Origin: Flavobacterium endoglycinae
GTDB lineage: Bacteria; Bacteroidota; Bacteroidia; Flavobacteriales; Flavobacteriaceae
NCBI RefSeq assembly: GCF_017352115.1
Contig: NZ_CP071448.1
Location: forward strand, 558,001-622,000
Direction: 5' to 3'
Length of the DNA: 64,000 nucleotides
The first letter of the stretch is position 1; each line of letters opens with the position of its first letter. Positions 1 to 8,540 of the stretch are shown here, piece by piece. Position numbers and translations under genes: made by a program. A model generated the notes under the pieces. It had not been told where the DNA came from. It saw only the letters and a list, made by a program, of their open reading frames with translations, and made no database searches.

Positions 1-156
1 GATTTAATTGAATCCAAATTCAAACGAATTGCGGGCGTAAAAGATAGTGGTTCAATCATGCCCGGTCATGGAGGTATTTTAGATCGATTAGATAGTGTTA
101 TATTTGTAGCACCAATTATATTTTTATTTTATCAAATTTTATATTATGTTTCATAA
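1..156 (+). CDS. cdsA: Phosphatidate cytidylyltransferase, C-terminal fragment
   Basis: Only the last 51 codons are in the window; the gene begins upstream. The fragment carries the end of the CdsA signature ([19 protein letters not shown]), in which the Asp residues belong to the metal- and CTP-binding site, followed by a hydrophobic segment and the stop. The family makes CDP-diacylglycerol from phosphatidic acid and CTP at the inner membrane. Its stop lies 11 bases inside the next gene, psd, so the two are translationally coupled, which fits consecutive steps of phosphatidylethanolamine synthesis. The identification is firm although the gene is partial. Confidence 0.92.
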   Translation, partial: DLIESKFKRIAGVKDSGSIMPGHGGILDRLDSVIFVAPIIFLFYQILYYVS

Positions 157-799
157 AGAAGGAGGCCCGTCTATTTTATTAGGTGTAGTTTTTACTGTTA
201 TTGTAGTCCTATTAGCTGACCAGTTTATTAATATTTATTGGTTACAAAAACTAGTGCAGATTTTTGCTTTAGCAGTTTTAATTATTATTCTACAATTTTT
301 CAGAAACCCAAAAAGAATTGCGATTCGAAACAGCGATCACGTTCTTGCTCCGGTTGATGGAAAAGTGGTAGTTATTGAAGAAGTTTACGAAGGTGAATAC
401 TTCAAAGACAAACGTTTACAGGTTTCTATCTTTATGTCACCAATCAACGTACACGTTACACGTTACGCAATGGACGGAATTATAAAATTCAGTAAATACC
501 ATCCAGGAAAGTTTTTGGTAGCTTGGCATCCAAAAGCGAGTGAAGAAAACGAAAGAACGACTGTTGTGATCGAAAATGCTACTTTTGGAGCAATTCTTTA
601 CAGACAAATTGCTGGTGCTTTGGCACGTAGAATTGTAAATTATGCTAAAGAAGGAATGCAAGTGGTTCAAGGAACGGATGCAGGTTTTATTAAATTTGGA
701 TCTAGAGTAGATTTATTTTTACCTTTAGGTACACCAATTGATGTGGTTCTAGGCCAAAAAGCAATTGGAGGTAAAACTATTATCGCGACCAAAGCTTAA
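146..799 (+). CDS. psd: Phosphatidylserine decarboxylase proenzyme, short form
   Basis: At 217 residues this matches the short (archaeal/Bacteroidota-type) phosphatidylserine decarboxylases, which convert phosphatidylserine to phosphatidylethanolamine. Two hydrophobic segments fill roughly residues 8-52. The catalytic domain follows, with the [12 protein letters not shown] stretch and near the C-terminus the self-cleavage site FGS (Gly185-Ser186), where autoproteolysis creates the pyruvoyl group. It overlaps cdsA by 11 bases, and its stop codon is directly followed by the ATG of the acyl-CoA-binding protein gene, so the three are one operon. The start at 146 is the only ATG that includes the membrane segments. 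Confidence 0.93.
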   Translation: MFHKEGGPSILLGVVFTVIVVLLADQFINIYWLQKLVQIFALAVLIIILQFFRNPKRIAIRNSDHVLAPVDGKVVVIEEVYEGEYFKDKRLQVSIFMSPINVHVTRYAMDGIIKFSKYHPGKFLVAWHPKASEENERTTVVIENATFGAILYRQIAGALARRIVNYAKEGMQVVQGTDAGFIKFGSRVDLFLPLGTPIDVVLGQKAIGGKTIIATKA

Positions 800-1069
800 A
801 TGACAGAAAAAGATTTAGATACCCGTTTTTCTGAGGCTGTAGAAACTGCTTTAAAAATGACTCAAGCCTCTCTGCCGCAAGATGTGCAGTTAAGACTTTA
901 TGCGTTTTACAAACAGGCTACATTTGGAACAGCTGTCTACAATCAGTCTGACAATTTTGATTTAAGAAATGCTTTTAAAACAAATGCTTGGATGCAGATC
1001 AGCCATTTATCAGTAGACGAAGCAAAAGAGAATTATATCGAAATTATCAATTCACTAACATCAAAATAA
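800..1069 (+). CDS. Acyl-CoA-binding protein
   Basis: This 89-residue protein has the size and four-helix pattern of the acyl-CoA-binding protein family, with recognisable LYAFYKQAT and KTNAWMQISHLSVDEAKENY stretches; in the family the Tyr and Lys of these helices contact the CoA. These small soluble proteins bind long-chain acyl-CoA esters and shuttle or buffer them. The ATG directly follows the psd stop codon (TAAATG), so translation is coupled, and its place among phospholipid genes suits a lipid role. Such proteins are common in Bacteroidota but not universal in bacteria. Function beyond acyl-CoA binding is inference. Confidence 0.88.
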   Translation: MTEKDLDTRFSEAVETALKMTQASLPQDVQLRLYAFYKQATFGTAVYNQSDNFDLRNAFKTNAWMQISHLSVDEAKENYIEIINSLTSK

Positions 1070-1075
1070 ATTATT

Positions 1076-1858
1076 ATGAAGAATAACATGATTCGTTTCG
1101 GTATTTTGGCTTCATTCTTTCTATTATTTTCTTGTAATGATAACAATAAATTGACTGAAGTAGTTGAGGTGCCGCTGCCAACGAAAGAAGAAAAAATTAC
1201 AATTGGATCACCAAACGATGTAAAAGCAGATCCGGGTTCATTTGAACTTACCAAATTACCTTTTGCCTACGATGGTTTAAGTCCTGCAATACGATCCTTA
1301 ACTTTAGAAACACATTATTCTAAACATTACTTATCGTATACCAATAACTTTAATAAAGAGATTGTTTCGACTGAATACGAAAACATGCCTATTGAGGATA
1401 TTTTGAAAAAACTAGACCTTAATAACGCTAAACTTCGTCAGAACGCTGGAGGATATTACAATCATACGCTTTATTTTAATGTTTTGGCTCAAAAAGAACA
1501 AACTCCAAAAGATACTTTGGCAGGTTCTATTAACAAAGAATTTGGTTCGTTTCATAATCTTACCAATCAGTTTAAAGCGCAGGCTGAAAAACAATTTGGA
1601 TCAGGCTGGGTTTGGTTAGTAGTAGACCGATACGGAAAATTACAAATCACGACAACTGAAGATCAAGACAATCCGTTAATGAAAAACGCATTGATTCCGG
1701 GAACGCCAATTTTAGGTATTGATTTATGGGAACATGCTTATTATCTGGATTATCAAAACAGAAAAGGAAGTTATATCGATGCTTTTTACGAACATATTAA
1801 TTGGGAAAAAGTAAACGAATATTATATAGAAGCCCTCAAAAAGGTTAAAAAAGTCTAA
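1076..1858 (+). CDS. Superoxide dismutase (Fe/Mn family), lipoprotein form
   Basis: The 260-residue protein has a lipoprotein signal (residues 1-20, lipobox ending FLLFSC, Cys20), then a linker of about 40 residues and a full Fe/Mn superoxide dismutase domain. Metal ligands can be matched to the family as His80 (ETHYSKH), His130 (GGYYNHTLYF), Asp216 and His220 (DLWEHAYYLDY). The enzyme converts superoxide to peroxide and oxygen; the lipid anchor would place it in the periplasm or at the outer membrane rather than in the cytoplasm, which is where most bacterial Fe/Mn SODs work. It starts 6 bases after the acyl-CoA-binding gene and ends the operon, before a terminator. Whether the metal is Fe or Mn cannot be told. 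Confidence 0.9.
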   Translation: MKNNMIRFGILASFFLLFSCNDNNKLTEVVEVPLPTKEEKITIGSPNDVKADPGSFELTKLPFAYDGLSPAIRSLTLETHYSKHYLSYTNNFNKEIVSTEYENMPIEDILKKLDLNNAKLRQNAGGYYNHTLYFNVLAQKEQTPKDTLAGSINKEFGSFHNLTNQFKAQAEKQFGSGWVWLVVDRYGKLQITTTEDQDNPLMKNALIPGTPILGIDLWEHAYYLDYQNRKGSYIDAFYEHINWEKVNEYYIEALKKVKKV

Positions 1859-1896
1859 TAAAAAAGCTGGTACGAATTAAGTATCAGCTTTTTTTT
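1859..1896 (+). terminator. Rho-independent terminator after the SOD gene
   Basis: An inverted repeat with arms AAAAAGCTGgTAC and GTAtCAGCTTTTT, one mismatch, runs into eight T residues directly after the superoxide dismutase stop. It closes the cdsA-psd-acbp-SOD operon. Confidence 0.85.
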
Positions 1897-1929
1897 ATAC
1901 CTTAAAAGTACTTTTAGAAATTTAAGGAT

Positions 1930-2988
1930 ATGAAAGATATTGCAAATCGTTTTACAGAAAACCCTCTGTTATCGCCATCAGATCTGCCGCCAAGCAGAGA
2001 AGGATTAGAAATTACCTGTCTGTTAAATCCAGGCGTATTTCAGTTTCAAGATAAAACCTGGCTCGCAGTGAGAGTTGCCGAAAGACCCAAACAAGCAGAA
2101 AATATTATCTCCTTCCCTATTTTAACAGAAAACGGAACTATACAAATTATCGAAATTTTAAAAGATCATCCTGAACTTACCGCAACAGACGCACGAGTAA
2201 TTAATTATCAAGGAATTGATTATTTAACGACTTTATCGCATATTAGGTTATTGTGCAGCGACGATGGACGTCACTTTTACGAACCAGAAGATTATCCGTA
2301 TTTGGTAGGTGAAGGAATTTTAGAAACTTTCGGAATAGAAGATTGTCGTGTTTCTTTAATCGAAGGAAAATATTATTTGACATTCACATCAGTTTCTGGA
2401 AATGGTGTTGGCGTTGGACTTCGTACGACAACTGATTGGAAAAACTTTCAAAAACAAGGGATGATTCTGCCACCGCACAATAAAGACTGCGCCATTTTTG
2501 AAGAAAAAATAAACGGCTTATTTTATGCTTTACATCGTCCGAGCAGCGTAGATATTGGCGGGAATTACATTTGGATTGCTTCTTCACCCGATGGCCTTCA
2601 CTGGGGAAATCATAAATGTATTATAAAGACTCGAAAAAATCATTGGGACAGCAAAAGAGTTGGCGCAGGAGCTGCACCCATTAAAACAGAATTTGGCTGG
2701 CTCGAAATTTATCATGGCGCGAATGAATTTCACCAATATTGTTTAGGTGCTTTTTTAATGGATTTAAATGATCCGTTCAGAGTCATTTCAAGAACCGAAA
2801 CTCCTATTATGTTTCCTAAAACTCATTATGAATTAAGCGGATTTTTCGGAAATGTTGTATTTACAAACGGTCATATATTAGAACCAGACGGCGATACACT
2901 CACAGTTTATTATGGTGCTTCGGATGAATTTGTATGCGGTGCTCATTTTTCAATTAGAGAAATCCTATCTCTTCTTCAAAAGATATAA
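1930..2988 (+). CDS. Glycoside hydrolase family 130 (mannoside phosphorylase-like)
   Basis: The 352-residue sequence has the five-bladed propeller motifs of GH130: GIEDCRVSLIEGKYYLTFTS, the blade with ASSPDGLHWG, RVGAGAAPIKTEFGWLEIYHG and the final LTVYYGASDEFVCGAHFS. GH130 enzymes act on beta-mannosides, either as inverting phosphorylases releasing mannose 1-phosphate or, in some subfamilies, as hydrolases. No signal peptide is visible, so it should be cytoplasmic, consistent with a phosphorylase. It is convergent with the GH13 gene that follows, and a shared terminator separates them. The exact substrate cannot be read from the sequence. Confidence 0.85.
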   Translation: MKDIANRFTENPLLSPSDLPPSREGLEITCLLNPGVFQFQDKTWLAVRVAERPKQAENIISFPILTENGTIQIIEILKDHPELTATDARVINYQGIDYLTTLSHIRLLCSDDGRHFYEPEDYPYLVGEGILETFGIEDCRVSLIEGKYYLTFTSVSGNGVGVGLRTTTDWKNFQKQGMILPPHNKDCAIFEEKINGLFYALHRPSSVDIGGNYIWIASSPDGLHWGNHKCIIKTRKNHWDSKRVGAGAAPIKTEFGWLEIYHGANEFHQYCLGAFLMDLNDPFRVISRTETPIMFPKTHYELSGFFGNVVFTNGHILEPDGDTLTVYYGASDEFVCGAHFSIREILSLLQKI

Positions 2989-2993
2989 AAACA

Positions 2994-3036
2994 AAAAACT
3001 CGTTTAGACAGAACATCCAAACGAGTTTTTTTATGT
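2994..3036. terminator. Bidirectional terminator between GH130 and GH13 genes
   Basis: Arms AAACTCGTTT and AAACGAGTTT flank a loop, with A residues on one side and T residues on the other, so it can end transcription of both convergent genes. Confidence 0.8.
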
Positions 3037-3051
3037 CGTTAAGAAAAGTTA

Positions 3052-4920
3052 TTATTCTACTTCATAAATAAATGATTCAGAAGGCTGAATTTTAATTCTA
3101 GCAGTTCCTTCTCCATTTTTAACGGTGAAATATGTTTTACTTTCTTGATACAATTTATCTAAAAGTACGTAAGACCCGTCTTTTAAATTCCATTTTGAAA
3201 TTACATCAGACGGAATTTTTAATTCAAATTCACTTGCTTTTTCTGATGAGAAATTTACAATTACAATCAATTTTTGTTTTCCAGACCAGCGAACATATGA
3301 ATAAAGTAAACCATCATAACCTGCATTTTGTCGGTTTACAGATTGAATTTCCTGAAAATTACCCATTAAAGCAGGGCTTTTAATAGAGAAATTTAATAAT
3401 CGTTTGTAAAAGTCTCGTAAATTCTTCTCTGATTCAGATAATTTTCCTCCATCAAATTTTCCGTCGTTCATCCACTTTTGGTGACTTGGAACGCCGATAT
3501 AATCGAAAATAGAAGTTCGAGAACGAGTTCCGAAACCTGCGTTTTCATTTCCAGCCTCTCCAACTTCCTGTCCGAAATAAATCATAGTTGGTGATGTGCT
3601 TATGGTTGCAGAAACTACCATTAATGGTTTTCCTCGCTCTGGTGTTCCAGCAAATTCTGGAGAAGCCAAACGCTGTTCGTCATGATTATCCAAAAAGTGA
3701 AGCATATGATGTTCAATATCCTCCATGCCTTTTTGAATGTTCGACAAATCATCTGGAGAAGCTTTTCCGCGAATGATATCTTTTAATTTATCATATGTTT
3801 CTACTTTATCATACAAATAATCCATTTTTCCTAAACGAATATAATTTCGATATTCATTCGGATTATATACTTCTGCTAATAAAAAAGCATCTGGATTTTT
3901 AGTTTTGATGGCTGAATTCATATAACTCCAAAATTCGTACGGCACCATTTCGGCCATATCGTAACGGAAACCATCTACACCCTTTTCTGTCCAATACAAA
4001 GCAATATCTTTAAACTTTTTCCAAGAATCTGGAACGTCTTTATCCTGCCAGAAAGCAAAATGTTCTTTGTATGATTTCTGGTCAAAACCAGCCGGAAGTT
4101 CTGGAAAATCTTTAGTACCATCAGGAAGAACACCGTAATTTACTTTTACTGTTTCATACCAGTCGTTCTGATCCGGTTTTGCTTTACGTGATCCGTTTCC
4201 TGTCCATTTTGCAGGATTTTCATCAAATTTTCCATCGATTAAAGGATTTTTTTCTCCATTTAAAGGATTAATTCCATTTGGGATTTCAAAAGGCGTATTT
4301 GGAATATAATAGAAATTATTGTCGCGTTTGTATTCAACCGTTACATCATCATTGGCACCAAAATCCTTTACCCCTTCAGGATTATTTTTCCCTTCATATT
4401 TTCGTGCAATATGATTCGGGACAATATCAATAATCACTTTTAAACCTGCTTTGTGAGTACGAGCAATCAAAGCTTCAAATTCCTGTAGTCTATTGGCTAG
4501 ATTTTCAGCTAAATCAGGATTTACATTGTAATAATCTTTAACAGCATAAGGCGATCCGGCACGTCCCTTAACCACTTCAGGATCGTCGTTTGAGATTCCG
4601 TATGCAGTATAATCACGCACCAAAGCATGATGTGGAACGCCTGTATACCAAATGTAAGTAACACCTAAATCTTTAATTTCGTGAAGTGCTTTATCTGTAA
4701 AATCATTAAATTTTCCAACTCCGTTTTCTTCTATTGTCCCCCAAGGTTTATTAGTAGTATTTTTATTTCCGAATAAACGGGTAAAAACTTGATAAACGAC
4801 CACTTTCTTCTCATTAGAATGATCTTCTTTTGCTTCACTCATTTTTAAATCTTTTGTTTTACATCCAGAAAAAAGCATGGCCAGTGCGATTCCTGCTGTA
4901 ATAAATCTAACTTTAATCAT
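3052..4920 (-). CDS. Alpha-amylase family (GH13) lipoprotein
   Basis: The 622-residue protein begins with a lipoprotein signal (LAMLFSGC) and continues as a GH13 (beta/alpha)8 barrel. The four conserved regions are present: DIVPNH, GFRYDMAEM with the nucleophile Asp, FLLAEVYN with the acid/base Glu, and FLDNHDEQR with the third Asp. A C-terminal beta domain follows from about residue 540. Family members hydrolyse alpha-1,4-glucans; a lipid-anchored surface or periplasmic amylase is typical of glycan-using Bacteroidota. No SusC/SusD pair is adjacent, so this is not a canonical starch-utilisation locus. Substrate (starch, maltodextrin or related) is inferred from family only. Confidence 0.88.
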   Translation of the reverse strand: MIKVRFITAGIALAMLFSGCKTKDLKMSEAKEDHSNEKKVVVYQVFTRLFGNKNTTNKPWGTIEENGVGKFNDFTDKALHEIKDLGVTYIWYTGVPHHALVRDYTAYGISNDDPEVVKGRAGSPYAVKDYYNVNPDLAENLANRLQEFEALIARTHKAGLKVIIDIVPNHIARKYEGKNNPEGVKDFGANDDVTVEYKRDNNFYYIPNTPFEIPNGINPLNGEKNPLIDGKFDENPAKWTGNGSRKAKPDQNDWYETVKVNYGVLPDGTKDFPELPAGFDQKSYKEHFAFWQDKDVPDSWKKFKDIALYWTEKGVDGFRYDMAEMVPYEFWSYMNSAIKTKNPDAFLLAEVYNPNEYRNYIRLGKMDYLYDKVETYDKLKDIIRGKASPDDLSNIQKGMEDIEHHMLHFLDNHDEQRLASPEFAGTPERGKPLMVVSATISTSPTMIYFGQEVGEAGNENAGFGTRSRTSIFDYIGVPSHQKWMNDGKFDGGKLSESEKNLRDFYKRLLNFSIKSPALMGNFQEIQSVNRQNAGYDGLLYSYVRWSGKQKLIVIVNFSSEKASEFELKIPSDVISKWNLKDGSYVLLDKLYQESKTYFTVKNGEGTARIKIQPSESFIYEVE

Positions 4921-5177
4921 ATTTTATTTTTATAAACTTACTTTAAAATCTAAAACATGAATTTACAATTCATATCAGTTATTAAATTTAGTTTATTTTT
5001 TAAAACTCAAAAGAAACTCTTCTCCTATTGGCTCATCATAGTTGAAAAATAAACAACTACAACGTGAGAGTTCTAGGTTTTGTTGATAAATTCAATATCA
5101 AAAACACACAGCATTACCTTATAAATTTTGAATTATAAATTAATGCTAATAACAATATAAGGTTGTAACCTTTTTCA

Positions 5178-5185
5178 TAAATTTG
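5178..5185 (+). promoter_or_regulatory. Candidate Bacteroidota -7 element upstream of the OstA-like gene
   Basis: TAAATTTG matches TAnnTTTG and lies 16 bases before the TTG start at 5202. No TTG sits at the usual -33 distance, so support comes from the -7 box and position alone. The 281-base gap from 4921 otherwise holds only AT-rich sequence. Confidence 0.45.
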
Positions 5186-5201
5186 ACAAAAATTTAATCA
5201 C

Positions 5202-6896
5202 TTGAAGAAATCACTCTTTTTCATATTCTGTATGCTGTTTTTAGGCACACAATTCATTTCTGCCCAGAAGCCAAAAAGTGCAAAAGCACCTAAAAATGCG
5301 CAGGCTCCAAAGAAAATAAATATCGAACATTCTGATTTTTTAGATGTTGATCAGGTTTTGGTTCCCGATGGAATTTTGCTTACCGGAAATGTAAAAGTAA
5401 ATCACGACGGGGTGGTTCTTACTTGTAATAAAGCGTATTATTTTCAGAAAGAAAATTATTTGAAAGCTTTTGGAAACGTACAATTGGTACAAGGTGATAC
5501 TTTGTTTTTGAATAGTAAATATGCCGAATACAGTGGTAATATCAAGAAAGCATTTGCAACCGGCGATGCTGTTATGACTTCCCCTGATGCTACTTTGCAG
5601 ACTGACACGATCAATTTTGACCGAAACATACAGCAGGTTTTTTACAATACCAAGGGTACAATCGTCAATAAAGACAACACATTGGTAAGTAAATCAGGAA
5701 GATATTATGTAGCCGAAAAGAAATTTCAGTTCCTGACCGAAGTTATCATAACGAATCCGAAATATGTTATAAAATCAAATCATTTGGATTATTACAGCAA
5801 TTCGGGACATACGTATTTGTTTGGTCCTTCAACGATTACAAGTAAAGCCAATTATATTTATACTGAAAAAGGGTTTTATGATACCAAAAAGAATCTTGCG
5901 CATTTCCTGAGGCGATCGTACATAAAATACGACGACCGACTTATTGAAGGTGATAGTTTATACTACAACCGAAACATCGAATTTGCATCGGCAACACGAA
6001 ATGTAAAAATTACCGATTCGATAAACCGCGGACTCGTAAAAGGACATTATGCCGAAATTTACAAACTAAAAGATTCAATGTTTGTAACCAAAAGAGCCGT
6101 TGCGATTAATTTAGTCGAAAATGATTCGGTTTACATTCACGGAAAAAAATTAATGGTGACTGGAAAAGAAGGCGAACGTATTCTAAGAGCTTTTAATAAT
6201 GTTCGTTTCTATAAAACAGACATGAGCGGAAAATGCGATTCGATTCATTCCAACTCAAAAACAGCTTTAACCAAACTAATTGGTCATCCGATTTTATGGA
6301 ATGGCGAAAGCCAGATTACAGGTGATATTATGCACTTAATTGGTGATAATAAAACCCGAAAATTGGATTCTTTAAAAGTACTCAACAATACTTTTATAAT
6401 CTCAAAAGATACTCTCGGCACCGGATACAATCAGGTCAAGGGACTCAACTTGTTTGGAAAATTTCGGGAAGGAAAACTCCATGATGTGGATGTCATCAAA
6501 AATACTGAAGTCATTTATTTTATGCGAAATGATGCCAATGAGCTAATTGGTATTAATAAAAATGTGAGCAGTAAAATCAATATGATTCTTGAAAATAATG
6601 CGGTAGACAACATCACATTTTTCAATCGTGTAGACGGAGATATTTATCCTGAGGCTGATTTACCTGAAAATGCACGAAAACTTCGAGGTTTTGTCTGGCG
6701 AGGCGATGAAAGAATCAAATCTAAAGATGACATTTTTTCTGAAGAAGATAATGAACTGAATGATAAACTGATTAAAGAAGGAAAAGACGAGGAAGAAAAA
6801 GGTAAAAACGTTCCGCTGAAAGTTCGAAAGGAAACTTTGAATTACGACAAAAAGAAACCAGCAGCTAAAACAGAAGCCAAGCCTAAAGAGAAATAG
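5202..6896 (+). CDS. OstA/LptA-like protein of lipopolysaccharide export
   Basis: The 564-residue protein has a signal peptide (KKSLFFIFCMLFLGTQFISAQ) and then repeated beta-strand units such as LTGNVKVNHDGVVLTCNKAYYF and LKAFGNVQLVQGDTLFLNSKYAEY, the OstA/LptA fold that forms the periplasmic bridge for lipopolysaccharide transport. It is much longer than enterobacterial LptA (about 185 residues), as is usual for Bacteroidota OstA-like proteins. The C-terminal 60 residues are highly charged and Lys/Glu-rich. The start is TTG: it is the only one giving a complete signal peptide with its KK n-region, since the next Met lies at residue 11, inside the hydrophobic core. A 231-base repeat-rich gap separates it from the next gene. 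Confidence 0.82.
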   Translation: MKKSLFFIFCMLFLGTQFISAQKPKSAKAPKNAQAPKKINIEHSDFLDVDQVLVPDGILLTGNVKVNHDGVVLTCNKAYYFQKENYLKAFGNVQLVQGDTLFLNSKYAEYSGNIKKAFATGDAVMTSPDATLQTDTINFDRNIQQVFYNTKGTIVNKDNTLVSKSGRYYVAEKKFQFLTEVIITNPKYVIKSNHLDYYSNSGHTYLFGPSTITSKANYIYTEKGFYDTKKNLAHFLRRSYIKYDDRLIEGDSLYYNRNIEFASATRNVKITDSINRGLVKGHYAEIYKLKDSMFVTKRAVAINLVENDSVYIHGKKLMVTGKEGERILRAFNNVRFYKTDMSGKCDSIHSNSKTALTKLIGHPILWNGESQITGDIMHLIGDNKTRKLDSLKVLNNTFIISKDTLGTGYNQVKGLNLFGKFREGKLHDVDVIKNTEVIYFMRNDANELIGINKNVSSKINMILENNAVDNITFFNRVDGDIYPEADLPENARKLRGFVWRGDERIKSKDDIFSEEDNELNDKLIKEGKDEEEKGKNVPLKVRKETLNYDKKKPAAKTEAKPKEK

Positions 6897-6929
6897 TTTT
6901 TTAGTTTTCAGTCGCAGTTTTACAGTATT

Positions 6930-7124
6930 TATCTAAATGTTTCGAGTTTAGTAACACCTAGCATCTTTGTGATTTTGAAACTTTACAATTTTAAACCTTT
7001 AGAATTAACTTAAGCATAAAGTTAAAATCTTTGTACCTCAGTACCTTTGCAACTTTGAGCTTTAAAATAAAACGCAAAGCTAGAAACCTCAGTACTCAGT
7101 ACCTTTGCAACTTAGCACCTTAAA
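6930..7124. repeat. Intergenic degenerate repeats of the CTTTGNNACTTTG type
   Basis: The gap before the aminotransferase gene carries several near copies of short units: CTCAGTACCTTTGCAACTT occurs around 7037-7056 and 7096-7114, with looser CTTTGTGATTTTGAAACTTT units before. The same word family (ACCTTTGNAACT and its complement) recurs near 30.8, 39.7, 41.9 and 54.5 kb, always between genes. It has no coding potential and its role is unknown. Confidence 0.6.
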
Positions 7125-7127
7125 AAA

Positions 7128-8321
7128 ATGAATCCAGATTTTATAAAATATCAGGCACAAACTTCTCCTTACCCATTAGGAATGGAAGTGTCACATGCCA
7201 TTGGCTCATATATTTACGATACCAACAATAAAAAATATTTAGATTTTGTAGCCGGAGTTTCGGCTTGTACTTTAGGACATCAGCATCCAAGAGTAAATCA
7301 GGCTATAAAAGATCAGCTGGACAAATATTCTCATGTTATGGTTTACGGAGAATATTCACAGAGTCCAGCGGTTCAGTACTGCAAATTAATGGCTTCTTTG
7401 CTTCCAGAATCATTAAACAAAACTTATTTGGTAAATTCAGGTACAGAAGCTATTGAAGGCGCTTTAAAACTTGCTAAAAGAACTACAGGACGCAGTCAGC
7501 TTATTTCATGTTATAACGCCTATCACGGTAACACAATGGGTTCTATGAGCGTTATGGGATTTGAAGAACGCAAACAAGCATTTCGACCACTGCTTCCAGA
7601 TGTTGATTTTATCACTTTTAATAATGAAGCAGATTTAGAAAAAATAACCACTCGAACGGCAGCAATTCTTTTAGAAACTATTCAGGGAGGAGCAGGATTT
7701 ATTCAGCCGGAAAATAATTTTCTTGAAAAAGTCCGCAAACGCTGTGATGAGGTTGGTGCGCTAATGATTGTTGATGAGATTCAGCCTGGTTTTGGCAGAA
7801 CTGGAAAACTATTTGGTTTTCAAAACTACAATGTTGTTCCAGATATTGTAGTAATGGGAAAAGGTATGGGAGGCGGAATGCCGGTTGGCGCTTTTACTGC
7901 CTCTGCTGAAAAAATGGACCTTTTAACCGAAAATCCGAAATTAGGACATATCACGACTTTTGGAGGACACCCTGTCATTGCGTCAGCCTGCTTAGCTACT
8001 TTGCAGGAATTAACTGAAACGAATCTGATGGAAGAAACTCTAGAAAAGGAAAAACTCTTCAGATCACTTTTGGTACATCCTTTGATTACAGAAGTAAGAG
8101 GAAAAGGATTAATGCTGGCAGCAATGACTGAAACAGCAGATATTACCAATCAAGTTATTTTAAATTGTCAGGATAAAGGTTTAATATTATTCTGGCTCTT
8201 GTTTGAAGGATGCGCCATCAGAATAACACCACCATTAACCATTTCTGAAGAAGAAATAAAAGAAGGCTGTGCTATAATTTTAAGTGTCATGGATGACATA
8301 TTAAAAAACCAGCAATTGTAA
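7128..8321 (+). CDS. Class III PLP-dependent aminotransferase (ornithine/GABA aminotransferase type)
   Basis: The 397 residues cover a complete class III aminotransferase: VNSGTEAIEGALKLA for phosphate binding, YHGNTMGSMS, VDEIQPGFGRTG with the Asp that contacts the pyridine nitrogen, and GKGMGGGMPVGAF with the Schiff-base lysine at about Lys245. Family members move the distal amino group of ornithine, acetylornithine, GABA or similar donors to 2-oxoglutarate; the sequence does not settle the substrate. It is not beside arginine genes. It follows the OstA-like gene on the same strand after 231 bases of repeats. Confidence 0.85.
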   Translation: MNPDFIKYQAQTSPYPLGMEVSHAIGSYIYDTNNKKYLDFVAGVSACTLGHQHPRVNQAIKDQLDKYSHVMVYGEYSQSPAVQYCKLMASLLPESLNKTYLVNSGTEAIEGALKLAKRTTGRSQLISCYNAYHGNTMGSMSVMGFEERKQAFRPLLPDVDFITFNNEADLEKITTRTAAILLETIQGGAGFIQPENNFLEKVRKRCDEVGALMIVDEIQPGFGRTGKLFGFQNYNVVPDIVVMGKGMGGGMPVGAFTASAEKMDLLTENPKLGHITTFGGHPVIASACLATLQELTETNLMEETLEKEKLFRSLLVHPLITEVRGKGLMLAAMTETADITNQVILNCQDKGLILFWLLFEGCAIRITPPLTISEEEIKEGCAIILSVMDDILKNQQL

Positions 8322-8540
8322 TAAAGGAGCTTCAAAAACTTCAACTCATTACCTCTGGCTGTCATAAAAAGAGCGGTAATCTGGTTAATATTTTATATAT
8401 CAAAAGATTACAACTTAAAAAACACATAATTTGTGCCATTATTGTTAATTAAATTGTTCAAAACAATTAAATTTACAGCCTAACATCAATGACATGGATG
8501 CCTAAATTTATAATAGGCTAATTTCAAATAAAACTAAAGT

